From: a bacterium UBP2_UBA5202
GTDB lineage: Bacteria; Edwardsbacteria; AC1; EtOH8
Reading direction: 5' to 3'
Assembly: GCA_002412795.1 (NCBI GenBank)
Contig: DHVS01000026.1
Span: forward strand, 159 to 64,158
DNA: 64,000 bases
Shown in pieces: positions 18,002-26,356 of this stretch. How positions within the stretch are numbered: position 1 is the stretch's first letter; every line of letters starts with the position of its first letter. The position numbers were made by a program, and so were the translations under genes. The notes beneath the pieces are model-generated. The model was not told where the DNA came from and made no database searches. It saw nothing but the letters and a program-made list of their open reading frames with translations.

Positions 18002-18457
18002 TCAGTATCCAGGCAAACCTTCGACCCCGGTTATCCTCCACTTGTCCCGGTGCTTGAACTTGACCGCCAATACCTGGGGATTGCCGAACGATCCCAGCAA
18101 AAACCCCTGTTCCCCGCCCCGGGAGACAATTACAATCACCCTGATGGTGTCCACCGCCGTGTCGCCCTGGACCAGCACCTTCTGGTCGTCCATCACCACT
18201 TTTACTTTTTCAAACTCCATAAAGAACAGCGCCAGCGCGGTGTCGGCCTTGGCTTTGGTCATGGCGCCCTGGCTGAACTCCTCGTCTATGTTGGACATGA
18301 TGAAGGCCCGGTCCTTTTTAAGGAACGACTTGACCGTCCGCTCCATGGCGGACTTGATCCTGGCCTGCGGGCTGAAGAAACTATTGTAGACCGTCAATCC
18401 CGTCACAACCAGCAGGACAGCAGCCAGCGCCAGGATTATTTTGTTTTTTAGTGCCAT
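18002..18457 (-). CDS. membrane-anchored hypothetical protein, possibly NTF2/SnoaL-like
   Basis: A 151-residue protein with an N-terminal membrane anchor (about residues 6-28, IILALAAVLLVVTGLTVYNSFF) and a soluble remainder. An alpha-helical start (IKSAMERTVKSFLKKDRAFIMSNID) leads into beta strands (VKVVMDDQKVLVQGDTAVDTIRVIVIV, KWRITGVEG). This pattern fits the NTF2/SnoaL-like fold, but no catalytic residues are visible. It stands between two non-coding segments. Confidence 0.7.
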   Translation of the reverse strand: MALKNKIILALAAVLLVVTGLTVYNSFFSPQARIKSAMERTVKSFLKKDRAFIMSNIDEEFSQGAMTKAKADTALALFFMEFEKVKVVMDDQKVLVQGDTAVDTIRVIVIVSRGGEQGFLLGSFGNPQVLAVKFKHRDKWRITGVEGLPGY

Positions 18458-18619
18458 TAGTTTTCAGATATTTTTTATTTACCACAGAAAGCATGCCCTG
18501 AGCTACCAGACTGAGCCAGCCGAGGTCCGGGTCGAACGGGCACAAAATACTCAAAACCTATTTAAAATCGATTCGTGCTATTTAGTGTTTTTCGTGGGCA
18601 AGTAAGGAGTAAAACCTTG

Positions 18620-21124
18620 TCAGGCCAGTCTGGCCGCTATCTTGCCCAAAAACTCCTCCGCCATCTTCTCCGCCTGTTCCGGACTGTCAGCTTCGGCGTT
18701 GACATGGAACAGCTCCCGGTAGGGGTCCGGTATCACCTGCACCCAGTCGCGGCCAAAGAATAGCTTCAGCCCGTCTATCATCTCCCGTTCCTGGTGCGCT
18801 TTGGTGTCCTCTATCAGCGCCCTCAGCACCTCGCCCTTCTTGCTCCAGGGGCAGGCGATGTTCTTCCTGGCCAAAAAGCTTTGGGGGATCTCGGAAGAAA
18901 GGTCTTCTATCTTTGCCTGGGAAAGGGCCATCATCTCCAGGATCTTGCAGACGGTCAGCATGGCGTCGAAGGCCGGCTGGAACTCGGGGAAGATGAAGCC
19001 CGCCCGGCGGCTGGCGATGAATCCGACCTCTTCCCCGGAGGCCATCTCCATCAGCGACCGGTTGTCTATCCGGCTGCGCAGCACCTTGACCCCGTATTTT
19101 TCAGCCAGCTCATCCACCACCCGGGAGGCGGTCACCGGCACCGCGATGGATCTGATGGCCCGGCCCTTCATCACCAAAAGTGAGACTGCCAGCAGGGATT
19201 CGTCCCCGCTTAGTATCCGGCCCCGGCCGTCCACCAGGAACACCCGCTCGGCCCCGCTGTCCAGCAGAAAACCGATGTCGGCCTTGAGCGATTTGACCGC
19301 CTCGGCCAGCCCGCCCTGGGACCTCTCGAAATCCTCCTTGGTCTTGGTGATCTTGGCCGGGTTCAGCTGGGCGTTAAGGGCCACCACCTCCAGGCCCAGT
19401 TCGCCCAGGATGGAGGGGAAGATGGTGGCCGCCGCCCCGCAGGCATAGTCTATCACTATCTTGAAGCCGGCCGTTTTGATGGCCTGGGTGTTGATGTAGG
19501 AAAGCAGTCCCTCCCGGTAGCTCTCGATGGTCCGCTCGGGAAATTCCAGCAGCCCGGTGTCGTCGGGTTCGGCCCGCTTGAAATCCTCGCGCAGGAACAG
19601 CCTCTCCAGGCTTTTGACCTTGGAGGGCGGCAGGTCCTTGCCGTCCCCGTCAAAGAATATGATGTCCACGAATTTGGAGTCGAAGGGTGATTTGCGGGCG
19701 TGGATGCCGCCCATCTCCTTGCCCGATTTCAGCTGGTAGCGCAGCAGGGGAATGGGCATGGACCTCAGGTCCTCGGCGTTGACCCCGGAGGAAAGCAGTC
19801 CGGCCAGCAGGGCCCGGTTGATCATCCGGCTGGCGGGGTGCCCGTCCCGGCTGGTGGCCACCAGCGCCCCCTGGCCCAAAAGGGCCCCGTAGGCCGCCCC
19901 CAGCTTGGCCGCAAACTCCGGCGTCATCTCGGTGTTGGCCAGCCCGGTCACCCGCGGCCCGGCAAAGAATTCCTTCAGCCAGCGGTCGCCCCAGATCAGG
20001 CTGGAGGTCAGGATGGAATCTTCGTCCACCACCTTGCCCGGCCAGATCTTGATGTTCTCCAGCACCTGGGCCCGGGCGCCTATCTGCACCTGGCTGCTGA
20101 TGATGGCGTTCTGTTCTATTCCCGCGCCCTCGGAGATCCTTACCCCGTCGCAGATGATGGCCCCGTCCACCCTGGCGCTGTCCCCGATGGCGCTGTCCGC
20201 CCAGACGATGGAGTGTTCGATGAAGGCGTTCCGGCCGATCCGGCAGTTGTCGCCGATCACCACATCGTGGAGATGGGTGCCTTCGCCTACTTTGACGTTC
20301 TTTCCCAGGATCACGGCCCCGGAAAGATTGGTGTTCCTGGCCTGGATGCTGGAGTCCTTGCCCACCCAAATGTCCTTGCCGATCAGGTTCAGCCTGTCCC
20401 CGTCCACGTCCACCTTGACATTGCCCTTAAGCGCATCCCAGTGGGCCTGGCGGTATTCCGCGATGTTGCCCACGTCCCGCCAGTAACCCGAGGCCACGTG
20501 GCCGTACAGCGGCAGGTTCTTCTGTAAAAGCGACGGGAACAGGTTCTGGGAGAAATCGAATTCCTTAGCCTTTGGAATCAGGTCAAAGATCTCCGGCTGG
20601 AATACGTAGATCCCGGTGTTGATGGTGTCGGAGAAGACCTGGCCCCAGGTGGGCTTTTCCAAAAAGCGCACGATCCGCCCGTCCGGCTCGGTGATCACGA
20701 TCCCGTATTCCAGCGGATTCTGGACCCGGGTCAGGGTGATGGTGGCCAGGGCCCTTTTGTCGGAATGAGTCTTGATTATCTCGGTCAGGTCAAAATCGGT
20801 CAGCAGGTCGCCGGAGATCACTATGAACGGCTCTTTCAGCAGGTCCCGGGCCATGCCCACCGCCCCGGCCGTTCCGTAGTCGGCGTCGGGCCTCAGGTAT
20901 TCTATCTTCACCCCGTAACCGGACCCGTCCCCGAAATAACCGGAGATGGCCTGGGCCTGGTGGAACAGCAGCACCACCATCTCGGTGATGCCGTGTCCGG
21001 CCAAAAGCCGGATGATGTGCTGCATCATCGGGCGGTTGACCATCGGCACCATGGGCTTGGGCAGGGTGCAGGTCAGGGGGCGCAGCCGCGTCCCGAAACC
21101 TCCGGCCATTATCACCGCTTTCAT
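18620..21124 (-). CDS. bifunctional sugar-1-phosphate nucleotidyltransferase / phosphomannomutase-like protein
   Basis: An 834-residue fusion. Residues 1-235 are a nucleotidyltransferase (MKAVIMAGGFGTRLRPLT, LPKPMVPMVNRPM) that would make an NDP-sugar such as GDP-mannose. A left-handed beta-helix hexapeptide segment follows (about 250-370). The C-terminal part (about 380-834) is a phosphohexomutase with the phosphoserine loop VATSRDGHPASRM and the metal loop LVDGRGRILSGDE. The open frame continues upstream to 21919, but the ATG at 21124 follows AGGAG and starts the conserved domain, so I use it. It lies 11 bp after the GlmU-like gene. Confidence 0.92.
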   Translation of the reverse strand: MKAVIMAGGFGTRLRPLTCTLPKPMVPMVNRPMMQHIIRLLAGHGITEMVVLLFHQAQAISGYFGDGSGYGVKIEYLRPDADYGTAGAVGMARDLLKEPFIVISGDLLTDFDLTEIIKTHSDKRALATITLTRVQNPLEYGIVITEPDGRIVRFLEKPTWGQVFSDTINTGIYVFQPEIFDLIPKAKEFDFSQNLFPSLLQKNLPLYGHVASGYWRDVGNIAEYRQAHWDALKGNVKVDVDGDRLNLIGKDIWVGKDSSIQARNTNLSGAVILGKNVKVGEGTHLHDVVIGDNCRIGRNAFIEHSIVWADSAIGDSARVDGAIICDGVRISEGAGIEQNAIISSQVQIGARAQVLENIKIWPGKVVDEDSILTSSLIWGDRWLKEFFAGPRVTGLANTEMTPEFAAKLGAAYGALLGQGALVATSRDGHPASRMINRALLAGLLSSGVNAEDLRSMPIPLLRYQLKSGKEMGGIHARKSPFDSKFVDIIFFDGDGKDLPPSKVKSLERLFLREDFKRAEPDDTGLLEFPERTIESYREGLLSYINTQAIKTAGFKIVIDYACGAAATIFPSILGELGLEVVALNAQLNPAKITKTKEDFERSQGGLAEAVKSLKADIGFLLDSGAERVFLVDGRGRILSGDESLLAVSLLVMKGRAIRSIAVPVTASRVVDELAEKYGVKVLRSRIDNRSLMEMASGEEVGFIASRRAGFIFPEFQPAFDAMLTVCKILEMMALSQAKIEDLSSEIPQSFLARKNIACPWSKKGEVLRALIEDTKAHQEREMIDGLKLFFGRDWVQVIPDPYRELFHVNAEADSPEQAEKMAEEFLGKIAARLA

Positions 21125-21135
21125 TTGCTTTGCTC

Positions 21136-22374
21136 CTATGATGATTTGTCCCGGTCGGGTTTGGATTCGGTGAATATTTTTCCCAGCAATTTTTCCTGCG
21201 CCGTGTCCAGTTGCTGCCCCCGGCGGTTCATGACTATCCGGACGGTGGCCAGGGCCTTGTCCAGTTGGTGTTCCCAGTGCTTTTCGCTGCACCCCCAGCT
21301 GAAGGGCGGCAGGTATTTCTTGACCGGGCCGCCGAAGACGTTGCAGGCCGTTCCGATCACCGCCCCGGTATTGATCAGGGTGCCGATGGCGGTCTTGCTG
21401 TGGTCGCCGATGAAGCAGCCGGCCTTGATCTGCTTTGAATCCACGTACTTCCCGTCGGCCCAGAGCGTGATGCTGCCGTAATTGTTCTTGAGGTCGGAGT
21501 TGCAGGTCTGGGCCCCCAGGTTGACCCAGGACCCCAGATAGGCGTGGCCCAGAAAGCCGTCGTGGTGTTTGTTGCTGTAGTGCATGATTACGGATTCCTC
21601 CAGTTCGCCCGCGATCTTGCAGTGGTGGCCGATGGACACCCCGGGCCGGAGCCTGGCCCCGTCGATCACCGACTCCGGGCCGATGTAGCAGGGCCCCTGG
21701 AGGTACGAAGGCGGAGCGATCCTGGCCTTCTGGTCGATGATGATCGGCCCCAGCGTCGTATCCAGCACCACCCCCGGCAGGATCTGGGCACCCTTGCCGA
21801 TCTTGACATCCTTGCGCTTGCCGATCAGGTGGACGCCCTTGGCCAGCTTGACCCCGCCGTCCTTGGAAAGATCGAAGTCTTCCGTTATGGCTAGGCTGTT
21901 GTAATTGACCAATTGCCACAGGTGGTTGAATATCTCGTCCTTGGTTTCAAAGCTCCGCATTTTTTTGGCCAGGGAATTTATGAAGGCCGACGTGGGCTGG
22001 TTCTTCTTTACCAGGTCCAGCAGATTTTTATCATATATCTTAAAGGCCACGATCGACTGGCCGCTGAGGAATACTGTATCCGTCTCGGCTTTGTTCAGCC
22101 AGTTCACGGTCCGGGCTGTAATCCGGGCCCGGCCGTTGATCAGGAGCAGGGGAAGCCCGGCCTGGGCTATCTCCTGGCCTTCCAGCCCGGCGGCCTTTAA
22201 GACCTCCTGTCTCTCGGGCAATACCCAGTAAAAAGCCTTCTTGGCGCCCAGCCTCAGGAGGGATGAATGCCTCAGGCAATAGCCTCCCAAAAGCAGACCC
22301 CAGACAGGCCGCAGACAGGTCAGGGGATAGAGGCCTTTATAGCCCTCGTTCTCGAAAAAAGCTATTTGTTTCAT
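21136..22374 (-). CDS. GlmU-like putative sugar nucleotidyltransferase with left-handed beta-helix
   Basis: A 412-residue protein. Its N-terminal part (1-190) resembles a degenerate nucleotidyltransferase: MKQIAFFENEGYKGLYPLT, with RPVWGLLLGG in place of the canonical GxGTRL loop. Its C-terminal part (190-375) is built of hexapeptide repeats (IGKGAQILPGVVLDTTLGPIII, GCFIGDHSKTAIGTLINTGAVIG), as in GlmU acetyltransferases. It forms an operon with the downstream bifunctional enzyme. A promoter lies at 22421-22450. Confidence 0.85.
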   Translation of the reverse strand: MKQIAFFENEGYKGLYPLTCLRPVWGLLLGGYCLRHSSLLRLGAKKAFYWVLPERQEVLKAAGLEGQEIAQAGLPLLLINGRARITARTVNWLNKAETDTVFLSGQSIVAFKIYDKNLLDLVKKNQPTSAFINSLAKKMRSFETKDEIFNHLWQLVNYNSLAITEDFDLSKDGGVKLAKGVHLIGKRKDVKIGKGAQILPGVVLDTTLGPIIIDQKARIAPPSYLQGPCYIGPESVIDGARLRPGVSIGHHCKIAGELEESVIMHYSNKHHDGFLGHAYLGSWVNLGAQTCNSDLKNNYGSITLWADGKYVDSKQIKAGCFIGDHSKTAIGTLINTGAVIGTACNVFGGPVKKYLPPFSWGCSEKHWEHQLDKALATVRIVMNRRGQQLDTAQEKLLGKIFTESKPDRDKSS

Positions 22375-22420
22375 CGGCGGAAACCCTGTAAATTGTTGGA
22401 ATTACCCTTTATAACCTTTA

Positions 22421-22450
22421 ATGATACCGCAAAAACAGTGCGCTTGTCAA
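22421..22450 (-). promoter_or_regulatory. promoter of the sugar-nucleotide operon
   Basis: Minus-strand TTGACA (22445-22450), 18-bp spacer and TATCAT (22421-22426). The -35 box lies inside copy 1 of the 58-bp direct repeat. Confidence 0.75.
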
Positions 22451-22485
22451 ACAAAAAAGCGGCGCTTACCTTTGTAAGCGCCGCT
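22428..22485 (-). repeat. 58-bp terminator-promoter module, copy 1
   Basis: Base-for-base identical to 23094-23151. It holds a 12-bp hairpin (22458-22469 with 22474-22485) followed on the minus strand by TTTTTTGTTT, an intrinsic terminator for the gene at 22508-23047. The TTGACA box for the next transcription unit follows at once. Confidence 0.95.
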
Positions 22486-22507
22486 CACCGTTTAATTTCT
22501 TGTTTGG

Positions 22508-23047
22508 CTACCTCAATTTCCCTAACGAAAGATTTAACATTGCTAAGCCGTAGGGCATATTTTTGTTTAAATTGAAAATGCCGCTTATTCCTACCCCAAC
22601 ATACTTACCGTGTAATGCAAATTGCGCTTTTATGGGAAGCCCTAATGTGCGAAATTTTACTGATTCAGTACCTGGATTATATGCTTCCGACTCTGACCTG
22701 TCCAGGCCACTAATGTAGCTAACGCCAGTGCTTATAGAAGCAAACCCCGCTCTATCGGTTATGTAAGTTCCTAACAACAAGCTGTAAGCATCGCAATCCT
22801 TATCAACTCCGTCCCAAAATTCACTGTTATTGAATTTAACCACTCCAGCAAAATCACCCGTAATCAAAACCTTTTTCACTATGTAATTCAAATTAATATT
22901 GACCCCTAAATCCGGGATACCACCGCCAGCACCAAGCCAATAATAATTGTTTTTGGTGCTTTCGTTTTTTAGTGGCTCATTATCTTGGGCATACAATTTA
23001 GGATAAAGAAAAAGCATGCCCAAATATATTATTATCAAACGTCGCAT
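22508..23047 (-). CDS. AT-rich outer-membrane barrel-like hypothetical protein
   Basis: A 179-residue protein with a signal peptide ending in YAQD and alternating amphipathic strands with glycines and aromatics (NYYWLGAGGGIPDLGVNINLNYIVKK, GLPIKAQFALHGKYVGVGISG). This is consistent with a small beta-barrel of the kind common in Bacteroidetes-related bacteria. Codon use is AT-rich relative to both neighbours. The gene sits exactly between two identical 58-bp modules, so it has its own promoter (23087-23116) and terminator. Function unknown. Confidence 0.75.
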   Translation of the reverse strand: MRRLIIIYLGMLFLYPKLYAQDNEPLKNESTKNNYYWLGAGGGIPDLGVNINLNYIVKKVLITGDFAGVVKFNNSEFWDGVDKDCDAYSLLLGTYITDRAGFASISTGVSYISGLDRSESEAYNPGTESVKFRTLGLPIKAQFALHGKYVGVGISGIFNLNKNMPYGLAMLNLSLGKLR

Positions 23048-23086
23048 GCATTGAACCTCAAATTATCACAATAATTTGTTTATGTC

Positions 23087-23116
23087 ATTGTAACGCAAAA
23101 ACAGTGCGCTTGTCAA
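23087..23116 (-). promoter_or_regulatory. promoter of the AT-rich barrel-like gene
   Basis: Minus-strand TTGACA (23111-23116), 18-bp spacer and TACAAT (23087-23092). The -35 box comes from copy 2 of the 58-bp module; the -10 box lies outside the repeat. Confidence 0.72.
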
Positions 23117-23151
23117 ACAAAAAAGCGGCGCTTACCTTTGTAAGCGCCGCT
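23094..23151 (-). repeat. 58-bp terminator-promoter module, copy 2
   Basis: Identical to 22428-22485. Its hairpin and T-run would terminate the OmpA-family gene that ends at 23219, and its TTGACA box serves the next gene. Confidence 0.95.
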
Positions 23152-23172
23152 TTTGCTAAAGTAGTATTATTA

Positions 23173-23204
23173 CCCTTTGTGTCTTTGTGCCTTTGTGGCG
23201 AAGT
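23173..23204. repeat. CACAAAG-type dispersed repeat
   Basis: Reads on the minus strand as cgccacaaaggcacaaagacacaaag. The same word set occurs inside the cobalamin riboswitch at 35831-35857. Confidence 0.55.
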
Positions 23205-23218
23205 CGGTGTGCCCCGGT

Positions 23219-25216
23219 CTACTGCTGGCTCATCACCACGAACTCTATCCTCCTGTTCTCGGCCCGGCCCTTGACGGTCTTGTTGCTGGCTATGGGCATG
23301 GATTCCCCGTAGCCCTTGGCGGTCAGCCGGTCCCCGGCGATGCCCTGGCTGTTGATCAGGTAATTGCGCACCGACACCGCCCTGGCCTCGGAAAGCCTCT
23401 GGTTCTTGGCGTCGCTGCCCCGGCTGTCGGTGTGCCCGCCGATCTCCACTTTGATGGTGGGGTTGTCCTTGAGCATCTTGGCGGCTTCGTCCAGGATGGT
23501 GTAGGAGGAAGGAAGGATGTCAGCCCGGTTGGTCTTGAACTTGATGCCGTTCAGCACCACCTTCTCGCCCTTCTTGGGAATGAGCCTCAGGGCGAAGTTC
23601 TGGATGAAGGTCTGCTTGTCGTTGACCGGCACCGGGGCGGTCTCTGTGTTGTACCCCTCGGCCTGGACCTGGACCATGTAGATGTTGGGCGGCAGGTTGA
23701 TGGAGTAAATGCCCGTCAAAAGGTCGCTGGCCACCGGCGTTCCCACCATCACCTTGTCCGGCCCAAAGATGCTGACGGTGGCTCCCATGGCGTTTCCGGT
23801 CTTGCTGTCGGTGATCTTGCCGGTGATGTTGCCCTTGGGATATTCCTTGCGCCGCAGGCCGAAGTCCACCACCATGGTCTGCCCCTGGATGATGGTCACC
23901 GCCTTTTCCTGCCACAGGAAGGAGTCCCCGGCCGTGGCCCGGATCCGGTAGGTGCCGGCCGGGACGTTGATGGAATAGCTGCCGTCCGGCTTCAGCATGA
24001 TGGGCGCGCCGCCGTTGATGGCGGGCGAGCTTAGGGTGGCCTCCAGCATGGAATCAGTGCCGGCGATCATCACCTTGCCGGCGAGGACGGTGGGCGGCGG
24101 CGGAGCCTGCTTCTTGGCGGAGCCCGAGGTCACCGAGAACCCGAACACGGCGTTCCAGTTGGGCGAAGTGGAGCCGTTGAACATCTTGAACTCGCAGCCC
24201 CCGTCCATGGTGAAACCGCCTGGGGTGTTGAAACGGATGCCGGGAGTGATGCGGGAGGGGCTGCCCCAGGTGAAGGTCTGGCTCTTGGCCTTCTCCCCCG
24301 AAGCCTCAATCAAAAAAGTAACATAGGGGCCCGCGGCCAATTCCAGGCCGGCGCCCCACAAAACCTGATTTTCCCGTTCGGGAGTTCCCGAAACCGCCGG
24401 GTTCACATACCCGGTAGAGTCATTGACATAGTTTGGATCGCTTGCCGCCTGAGCCGAGTCAGCCCAGACCCTGGTAGTATAATCAATCACATAAGAGGGT
24501 TTGGCTTTGCCGGCTTTTAAGAAACCCAGGTTGCCGTGGAGAGAAGCCGGCCCCAAAGTTAGGGTGCCTAAAAATTTTGCGCCGAAGTCTGGATTATGCC
24601 CGATAAGTTCGGTAAAGCCGTGGGCGACCAAGTTGGAATCCGGGTAATCAGGTTGCTTTGTGTCGTCAGTATATAGATAAGAGGTTCTTGTAGATAGACC
24701 CATCGAAAGGAAAGGCTCTGCCCCCACCGCATAAGAAAAGGGCGCGCCGCCATATTCCTTTGAAGAATAACTGAATTTGGTTTTGACGAGTATATCCTTT
24801 ACCCAAAATAAAGCCAAATCAAAATCATTCCCATCGTAGCGGCCTACTCCTGGGGTTCCTGTCACGCCAGCATGCTTATCGTATACAGCATACATCCTGG
24901 GGCCGATGGAAAACTCAAAATAATCCAACGGAGAATAGGTGATCATCAGCCGCAGCATGCCCCGGTAATGCTTATCGGCTAAACCATTGGTGTCGGCTTT
25001 ATCTCCTTGAAAAAAAGGATCCCCTTTTATCACCTCCATTTTGCTGAAGTCGGACTGCAAAAAGCCCACCGAAAGCATCCCCTTGCCCATGGTCCGGGCC
25101 GAGGAGACCTTGAACAGTCCGCAGCCGCCGTCAAAGGCGGGAGGGCGATAGGCCTGGGCCAAACCGGCCCCGGCCAGCATTGCCAGAAGTAATACCAACC
25201 ACTTGTTGCTTTTCAT
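23219..25216 (-). CDS. OmpA-family outer-membrane protein with carboxypeptidase-regulatory-like domains
   Basis: A 665-residue exported protein with a signal peptide (MKSNKWLVLLLAMLAGAGLAQA). Residues about 25-365 look like a beta-rich outer-membrane domain. Two carboxypeptidase-regulatory-like beta-sandwich modules follow (about 375-455 and 460-550; GNITGKITDSKTGNAMGATV). The C-terminal OmpA peptidoglycan-binding domain (about 555-665) has the VEIGGHTDSRGSDAKNQRLSEARA motif with the D and R residues that bind diaminopimelate. It probably tethers the outer membrane to the wall. Promoter at 25265-25294; terminator in the 58-bp module. Confidence 0.93.
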   Translation of the reverse strand: MKSNKWLVLLLAMLAGAGLAQAYRPPAFDGGCGLFKVSSARTMGKGMLSVGFLQSDFSKMEVIKGDPFFQGDKADTNGLADKHYRGMLRLMITYSPLDYFEFSIGPRMYAVYDKHAGVTGTPGVGRYDGNDFDLALFWVKDILVKTKFSYSSKEYGGAPFSYAVGAEPFLSMGLSTRTSYLYTDDTKQPDYPDSNLVAHGFTELIGHNPDFGAKFLGTLTLGPASLHGNLGFLKAGKAKPSYVIDYTTRVWADSAQAASDPNYVNDSTGYVNPAVSGTPERENQVLWGAGLELAAGPYVTFLIEASGEKAKSQTFTWGSPSRITPGIRFNTPGGFTMDGGCEFKMFNGSTSPNWNAVFGFSVTSGSAKKQAPPPPTVLAGKVMIAGTDSMLEATLSSPAINGGAPIMLKPDGSYSINVPAGTYRIRATAGDSFLWQEKAVTIIQGQTMVVDFGLRRKEYPKGNITGKITDSKTGNAMGATVSIFGPDKVMVGTPVASDLLTGIYSINLPPNIYMVQVQAEGYNTETAPVPVNDKQTFIQNFALRLIPKKGEKVVLNGIKFKTNRADILPSSYTILDEAAKMLKDNPTIKVEIGGHTDSRGSDAKNQRLSEARAVSVRNYLINSQGIAGDRLTAKGYGESMPIASNKTVKGRAENRRIEFVVMSQQ

Positions 25217-25264
25217 TTTTTAAACCTCCAGAGATTTGTGATTTTCAAAATGCCGTGAATGTTA

Positions 25265-25294
25265 AATATATCAGGTATATTGTGGTTTTGTCAA
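25265..25294 (-). promoter_or_regulatory. promoter of the OmpA-family gene
   Basis: Minus-strand TTGACA (25289-25294), 18-bp spacer and TATATT (25265-25270), about 40 nt upstream of the start codon. Confidence 0.72.
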
Positions 25295-25316
25295 GCAATA
25301 AAAGCACCTTTGAACA

Positions 25317-26297
25317 TCATTGGTCCAGCAGCCTCAATACCTCCTCCATGTCGCCCGGCAGCGGGGCCTTGAATTCCAGGTATTTGCCGGTGGCGGGATG
25401 GACAAACCCCAGCACCGCTGCGTGCAGGGCCTGGCGGCCAATGGCGTCCAGAAGTTTTTTGGCCAGGCCGGGATCATTCAGGGCGAACCGGGAGAACAGG
25501 GAGCGGGCCCGGCCCCCGTAATCCGGGTCCCCCAGCACCGGATGCCCCAGATGCTGCAGGTGCACCCTGATCTGGTGGGTGCGTCCGGTCTCCAGTTTCA
25601 GTTCCACCAGCGAGGCGATCCGGTATTCCTTTAAAACCTTGTAATGCGTCACCGCCGGCCGGCCCCTGAGCTTGGTAACATCCATCTTTTTCCGGTCAAA
25701 GGCCGACCTTCCTATTGGAGCCGAGATCGTGCCCTGGGGTTCCCCGAAAATTCCCCAGACCACCGCCCGGTAGCGGCGCACTATCTTGCGGGCCTCCAGC
25801 TGGCGGGCCAGATCGGTATGGGCCTGGTCGGTCTTGGCCACCAATAAAAGACCGGAGGTCTCCTTGTCCAGCCGGTGCACGATGCCGGGCCGCTCCCGCC
25901 CCCCCGTCTGAGAAAGGTTTTTGGCGTGGAACAGCAGGGCGTTGACCATGGTGCCCTGGCGGTTGCCGGCCGCCGGGTGGACCACCATCCCGGCCGGTTT
26001 GTTGACCACCATCAGGTCCTGGTCCTGGTATACCACGTCCAGATGGATATCCTCAGCCAGCAGTTCCCGCCGGGGAGCGGCCAGCCGGTCCTTTTTGATC
26101 TCGATATTATCGCCGGGTTTTACCAGGTAACCGGGGGGTTTTTGTTTTCCGTCCACCAGCACCCGCCCGGATTCGATGAACTTCTGCAGCTGGTTGCGGG
26201 AATAGTTCATTCCCTGGCAGCTCAGGTAACGGTCCAGCCGCACCCGGCTCTGGGCGGAGGAAACGGTCACGGTTATGATCTGAAGCTCATCCGGCAT
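25317..26297 (-). CDS. rluD: RluA-family 23S rRNA pseudouridine synthase (RluD-like)
   Basis: A 326-residue protein with an N-terminal S4 RNA-binding domain (RLDRYLSCQGMNYSRNQLQKFIESG) and a pseudouridine synthase catalytic domain. The catalytic aspartate lies in GIVHRLDKETSGLLLVAKT, and RTHQIRVHLQHLGHPVLGD is the second family motif. RluD modifies helix 69 of 23S rRNA. The exact target of this member is not proven. Family length is normal. Confidence 0.92.
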   Translation of the reverse strand: MPDELQIITVTVSSAQSRVRLDRYLSCQGMNYSRNQLQKFIESGRVLVDGKQKPPGYLVKPGDNIEIKKDRLAAPRRELLAEDIHLDVVYQDQDLMVVNKPAGMVVHPAAGNRQGTMVNALLFHAKNLSQTGGRERPGIVHRLDKETSGLLLVAKTDQAHTDLARQLEARKIVRRYRAVVWGIFGEPQGTISAPIGRSAFDRKKMDVTKLRGRPAVTHYKVLKEYRIASLVELKLETGRTHQIRVHLQHLGHPVLGDPDYGGRARSLFSRFALNDPGLAKKLLDAIGRQALHAAVLGFVHPATGKYLEFKAPLPGDMEEVLRLLDQ

Positions 26298-26356
26298 ATC
26301 GGCGATTCAATTCACAAATTACGATTTACAATTCACGGCCTAGCAGCCAATATCCT

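Noticed and set aside
21125..21919. N-terminal extension of the nucleotidyltransferase-phosphomutase frame
   Set aside because: It overlaps the GlmU-like gene in another frame, and a good ribosome-binding site precedes the ATG at 21124.
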